Shown: positions 60,610-64,000 of the stretch, piece by piece | How the letters are laid out: every line of letters starts with the position of its first letter | Numbering within the stretch: the first letter of the stretch is position 1 | Assembly: GCA_000507305.1 (NCBI GenBank) | Contig: DF239785.1 | Span: 62,001 to 126,000 of the forward strand | Length of the DNA: 64,000 nucleotides | Direction of reading: 5' to 3' | Source of the DNA: Breviolum minutum Mf 1.05b.01 | Lineage: Eukaryota; Sar; Dinophyceae; Suessiales; Symbiodiniaceae | Position numbers and translations under genes: made by a program | Notes under the pieces: generated by a model | The model's database searches: none | Seen by the model: the letters and a program-made list of their open reading frames with translations, nothing else | What the model was told of the DNA's origin: nothing

Positions 60610-61372
60610 CTGTGAACAAAACTCGCTCGTGAGGACTTTTCTGAATCGATTTTCTGGAGCCCTTCAAAGGGGACCCTTTCGATAAAAATGAAGCCTTTTC
60701 GAACATATGCTCACCTTTGTTTGGTACATCTGCGAACAAAATGTCCGGAAAAAAAAAAAGTACACTACTATTTTTCATTATTTTTCCCCCTTTTGTTGTG
60801 GTTTGTTCTACAAGTGGCGGCTTTGAAGGCCAGTTACAAAAGGTAATTTTTTTTCCAGTGGGAAATTCTGGTGTCAAATCCACCATTCAAGCCAACTGAA
60901 AACCCCCAACTCCTTGAGCCCACAAAAAAACACACACAAAAAATCACGGGAGAAAGGCCGAGAGTTCCAGTCGTTCATCTCAGGGGTGTTAGATTCGCCA
61001 AACCCTGAAACCCCAATGTTTAGATCCAGCGAATGGTACCATCTGTGGCAACCTGTTTCCGAACATGTTTTTTGGGGACAAATTCTGCAAACGAATGAAT
61101 CTGACCTCATGGAAAAACTATTCGGTCCTTTTTTTGGGAGGTGGGGCACCACAACAACACACAGGCTTTTGTTTGGTGGAAAATTTGATGGGTTAAGTCA
61201 CATTTCTTTGTTTTAAAAGAACACCTTTGGTTTGTAAGGAAAAAAACACCACACCCAAAAAAAACCGTGGAGAGATCCATATAGAGTTGAAATGAGTTGA
61301 AGCGAACTCTGCGAGTTGAAAATCAATGTGTAAATAGCAGGTCACATCCAACTTTCCAACAGCTCAAATATG

Positions 61373-61482
61373 CTGGTTGGTGGTTGAACCAACCCACTTG
61401 AAAAATATGCTCGTCAAAATGGGTTCATCTTCCCCAAAGTTCGGGGTGGAAATAAAAAATTAATTGAAACCACCACCCAGAA
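61373..61482 (+). repeat. Family E element, copy 14
   Basis: Minus reading TTCTGG|GTGGTGGTTTC...GGTTCAACCACCAACCAG. Confidence 0.9.
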
Positions 61483-61745
61483 AAGGTATCGATTGCCGTC
61501 TTTTCGTTGGTTCGCACCCTCGAATTTCAGGAAATTTCTCAAGAAGCACACCTTTTTAATTGGGGTTTTGGATTTTTAAAAAAAATTGGTCAGCTGCTAT
61601 AGGGCTCCAATATGTGGCAACTCAAAAATCAGGCTTCTAGACCACAAGCTCTTGGTCTTTTCGTGTGTTCTGAAATACCTCTTTGGCTCGGAGAACGATC
61701 ACCAATCACCAATTACTTTGGTCCATGTCGCAAGTAACAATTTTT

Positions 61746-61855
61746 GCCATGGCAACCCTTGAAACCTTCATTTTTAAGGGTTATAACTAGTTATAACCCC
61801 ATATTTTGGGGTGTAAAACCTTCATTTTTCATGGGTTTTGGGTTCTCATGGTCGT
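61746..61855. repeat. Family F-like element, copy 7
   Basis: GCCATGGCAACCCTTGAAACC...CATGGGTTTTGGGTTCTCATGG. Confidence 0.75.
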
Positions 61856-61879
61856 TGGTATTATCTTGGTTTGTCCTTG

Positions 61880-62000
61880 GTTGCGATTGGTTGCGTCCCG
61901 AGCTATCTATGAGGCGATTTTTGTTCATGTCAGATGTGCAAAGGTGCGGTTTGTTGCTGCGTTGACCAGCCAGTGTGGAAAGGGTGTCTTCTGTTTTGAA
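61880..62000. other. Coding-like island, plus frame open
   Basis: LRLVASRAIYEAIFVHVRC on plus; no firm splice sites. Confidence 0.25.
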
Positions 62001-62474
62001 AAACCTTCTTGTTTTTGCAACTCATTGAATCCATGCCAAAAGGGAAAAAAAACGAATGGCAACTCGAAAGCAATGACAGGTTGACACGGTTTGACTGACT
62101 GGATGCCATGGTTGACACAAGTTGACATTAGTTGACTCCTAAGCAAAACAAAAAAAGCACGACACTTCATTGACCCGCAGGTCACGACACCAAGCAACAC
62201 CTTTCGACAAAAAGTTGTTGTTGTGAGCTTTCTTTAAGTCTGACCCGGAAAAAAAAAACTGACCGAAATCGCCAAAGATTCCATGGGTTTTTTGTTCCAA
62301 ATCCGAAACCCTCATGGATCTTTTTCATATGACCCGGAAAAACCCATGGGTTTTTCTAATGACCAAAAAAAAGGGGGCCAAGGTAGGAATTGATTGTCTT
62401 GTCTTTTTCGGGTTCTAAACCTGCTTGGCTTGATGGAAAGGATTTCCAGCTGCATTACACTGGCTGTTTGATAG

Positions 62475-62556
62475 GGATCCTTATAATGGTTTATTATAAT
62501 CCCTGTATACTTGGGTAGTATCATCCCCTATACAACCTAAACAACCAGGGTTTTTT
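62475..62556. repeat. Family H element, copy 6
   Basis: GGGATCCTTATAATGGTTTA, CTTGGGTAGTATCATCCCC. Confidence 0.85.
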
Positions 62557-62573
62557 TGATAACCTTGCCACAA

Positions 62574-62725
62574 GATCGGGGCCCATACGATCGTTATAAA
62601 TCGAGTTATAGCACCCCCATAGAAAAAAAAACTATCAATCGGTTTCAACTGGTCTTGTTTCACCCATATTCCAGTGGAGTTACAGTATGTATGTGCTCCT
62701 ACTTATAACTGCTGGGTTTCCCGGG
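62574..62725. repeat. Family G palindrome, copy 9
   Basis: GGGGCCCATACGATCGTTATA...CTACTTATAACTGCTGGG. Confidence 0.6.
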
Positions 62726-62859
62726 GAAAACGCATTTTGTCTAGCCAAATCAAAAAAAAATCACCAAGCTAGATTTCCTTGAAAGTTTCAGGGGGATTTC
62801 CCACAACAACAGCTACCGGCCTTGGGGGCGCAGCTATATATCATTAGATCAGATTTTGC

Positions 62860-63060
62860 ATGACTTGCACAGCTGACCTTGTTGCTCAGCTCACATCTTT
62901 TTTGTTGCTCCCAAGCTCTGCTCACATCTTGCAGTCATTTTGTCGCCAGGAAAACGTGCCGAAAACCTGCGGTGTACAACGCAGAAAGTTGGTGCAAAAA
63001 TTCACCCAAAAATTCGTTGGTACCTTAAAAAAAGGGAATCCTGACCTAAGCTGTATGGAT
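62860..63060. other. Coding-like island, strand unresolved
   Basis: Plus KTCGVQRRKLVQKFTQKF; minus LGEFLHQLSALYTAGFRHV. Undecided. Confidence 0.3.
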
Positions 63061-63224
63061 ACGGCTTAAGAGACAACCCACCCCCCAAAAACAGCCTTAG
63101 AAGGTACCTGAAATTCTTGGTGAAAACTCCAAGTGAGTAACGTTTCAAACCAAACTCTGACCTGACATGAACCATGAAATACTGATTGGTTCATGATGGG
63201 ATCCCTATGAGGGTTTACTATAAT

Positions 63225-63313
63225 CATAGCCCCCGAAACTAGGCCATCCCAAAAGGAAACTAGCGTTCCAACCACCATGTTTCAGGTGCTATGTCAGTTT
63301 CAGGGAGCGTAGT
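63225..63313. repeat. Family D element, copy 16
   Basis: GCCCCCGAAACTAGGCC...GCTATGTCAGTTTCAGGGAGC. Confidence 0.75.
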
Positions 63314-63437
63314 GTTTAGTATAATCCCGTATATGAAAGAAGCAACAAGGGTTTTGGCCACTGATCAAGTGCGGTTATGAACTGATTCTCCTTCCAGTAA
63401 CAGTCAGCACCACGTTTATCAGAGAATAAAATGACGA

Positions 63438-63520
63438 TATATATATATATATATATACAGTATATATATATATGTGTGTGTGTAGAAACAAGTAACATAT
63501 ATGTGTATATATTTAGTGGG
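63438..63520. repeat. (AT)n/(GT)n microsatellite
   Basis: ATATATATATATATATATAC then TATATATATATATGTGTGTG. Confidence 0.95.
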
Positions 63521-63668
63521 AGATACCTTTATTAACTAACCTTGCACTTGCCATTTTTATTGGGACCCTAACCCTAAGCTATAAATCAGTAAATATTCTG
63601 CAAATGATGTAAGGAATAAACGACAAAAACCCTGCAACTTCAGAGCTTGAAGAATCAACCTGCACCTC

Positions 63669-63808
63669 CTTGGAGGATCATCCCAATTAGTAAGTGGTAA
63701 TTCCTCATGGTTAGCAAGTCCCCAAGACCTGGGGTTGTGGGATCCCTTCCAAATGGCCTAAATGGCGTGTTATTTACCACTTACTAACGGGGATGATCCT
63801 CCAAGTAG
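63669..63808. repeat. Family B element, copy 10
   Basis: CCTTGGAGGATCATCCC...GGGGATGATCCTCCAAGTAG. Confidence 0.95.
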
Positions 63809-64000
63809 CTCCAGGAAACCCAAGGATTTCTTCCTCAGAGTTCGTGTCTTGACCCAAAAATTGATTGCTTCCACGAATTTTTCTGAGATCCAAAAAATCC
63901 AATCAATCTCAGAGTTGGTGTCTTTCCAAAATTCTGATCAAATCATAATATTTCACCAACCTACATTTCCCTGAAATAAGGTCGTGTGAGGTCCCGATGC

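Noticed and set aside
63560-63580. CCCTAACCCTAA, telomere-like
   Set aside because: Only two units inside ordinary sequence.
1-64000. Dinoflagellate spliced-leader gene, tRNA, rRNA or CRISPR array
   Set aside because: I looked for the leader core, cloverleaf arms, conserved rRNA blocks and regularly spaced repeats and found none. A covariance-model search would be more sensitive.

Overview
The window looks like nuclear DNA of a dinoflagellate, most likely Symbiodiniaceae or a close relative. No gene-dense bacterial layout is present. Coding DNA occurs as short exons separated by introns full of small palindromic elements. The three recognisable proteins (ubiquitin-like + ankyrin, ubiquitin-like + BspA-type leucine-rich repeats, membrane-anchored HAD-like phosphatase) are types I know to be common in these algae. 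I recognise no virus, plasmid, rRNA, tRNA or CRISPR array. One N (14072) and a run of five N (34161-34165) mark assembly breaks.

Every gene or exon I can support reads from the minus strand, as expected for a long one-way dinoflagellate gene array. From right to left: scattered exons at 55.0-60.6 kb; exons at 50.3-52.6 kb, including a pair split by an intron-like element; a three-exon coiled-coil gene end at 46.3-48.6 kb; a phase-consistent six-exon gene for a lysine-rich, membrane-anchored protein at 39.3-42.4 kb; a leucine-rich-repeat gene broken by a 7-bp duplication at 30.7-31.8 kb, followed about 120 bp later by a small gene at 30.3-30.6 kb; a possible three-exon gene at 23.9-24.3 kb whose two introns are entirely repeat elements; an exon series at 18.7-21.4 kb; a decayed ankyrin gene at 13.9-14.5 kb; terminal exons at 13.0 and 10.6 kb; and a HAD-like gene at 5.8-7.8 kb. 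Most exon calls rest on an open frame with a matching acceptor (usually pyrimidine-rich ...AG) and GT donor, and often on phase agreement with neighbours. They are predictions without transcript support.

The rest is dominated by about fifteen families of 70-200 bp inverted-repeat elements (named A-P here), each present 2-19 times, plus microsatellites and a few tandem repeats. Two families behave like introns. Family E (arms GGTGGTGAAAC / GGTTCAACCACC) lies in one orientation in every copy and mostly reads GT...AG on the minus strand. Family C (arms CTGTTGATGG / CCATCAACAG, apparent TA target) also reads GT...AG, and several copies are flanked by frames that stay open when the element is removed. 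This is the most interesting signal here: candidate introner-type elements that may be building the introns of these genes.
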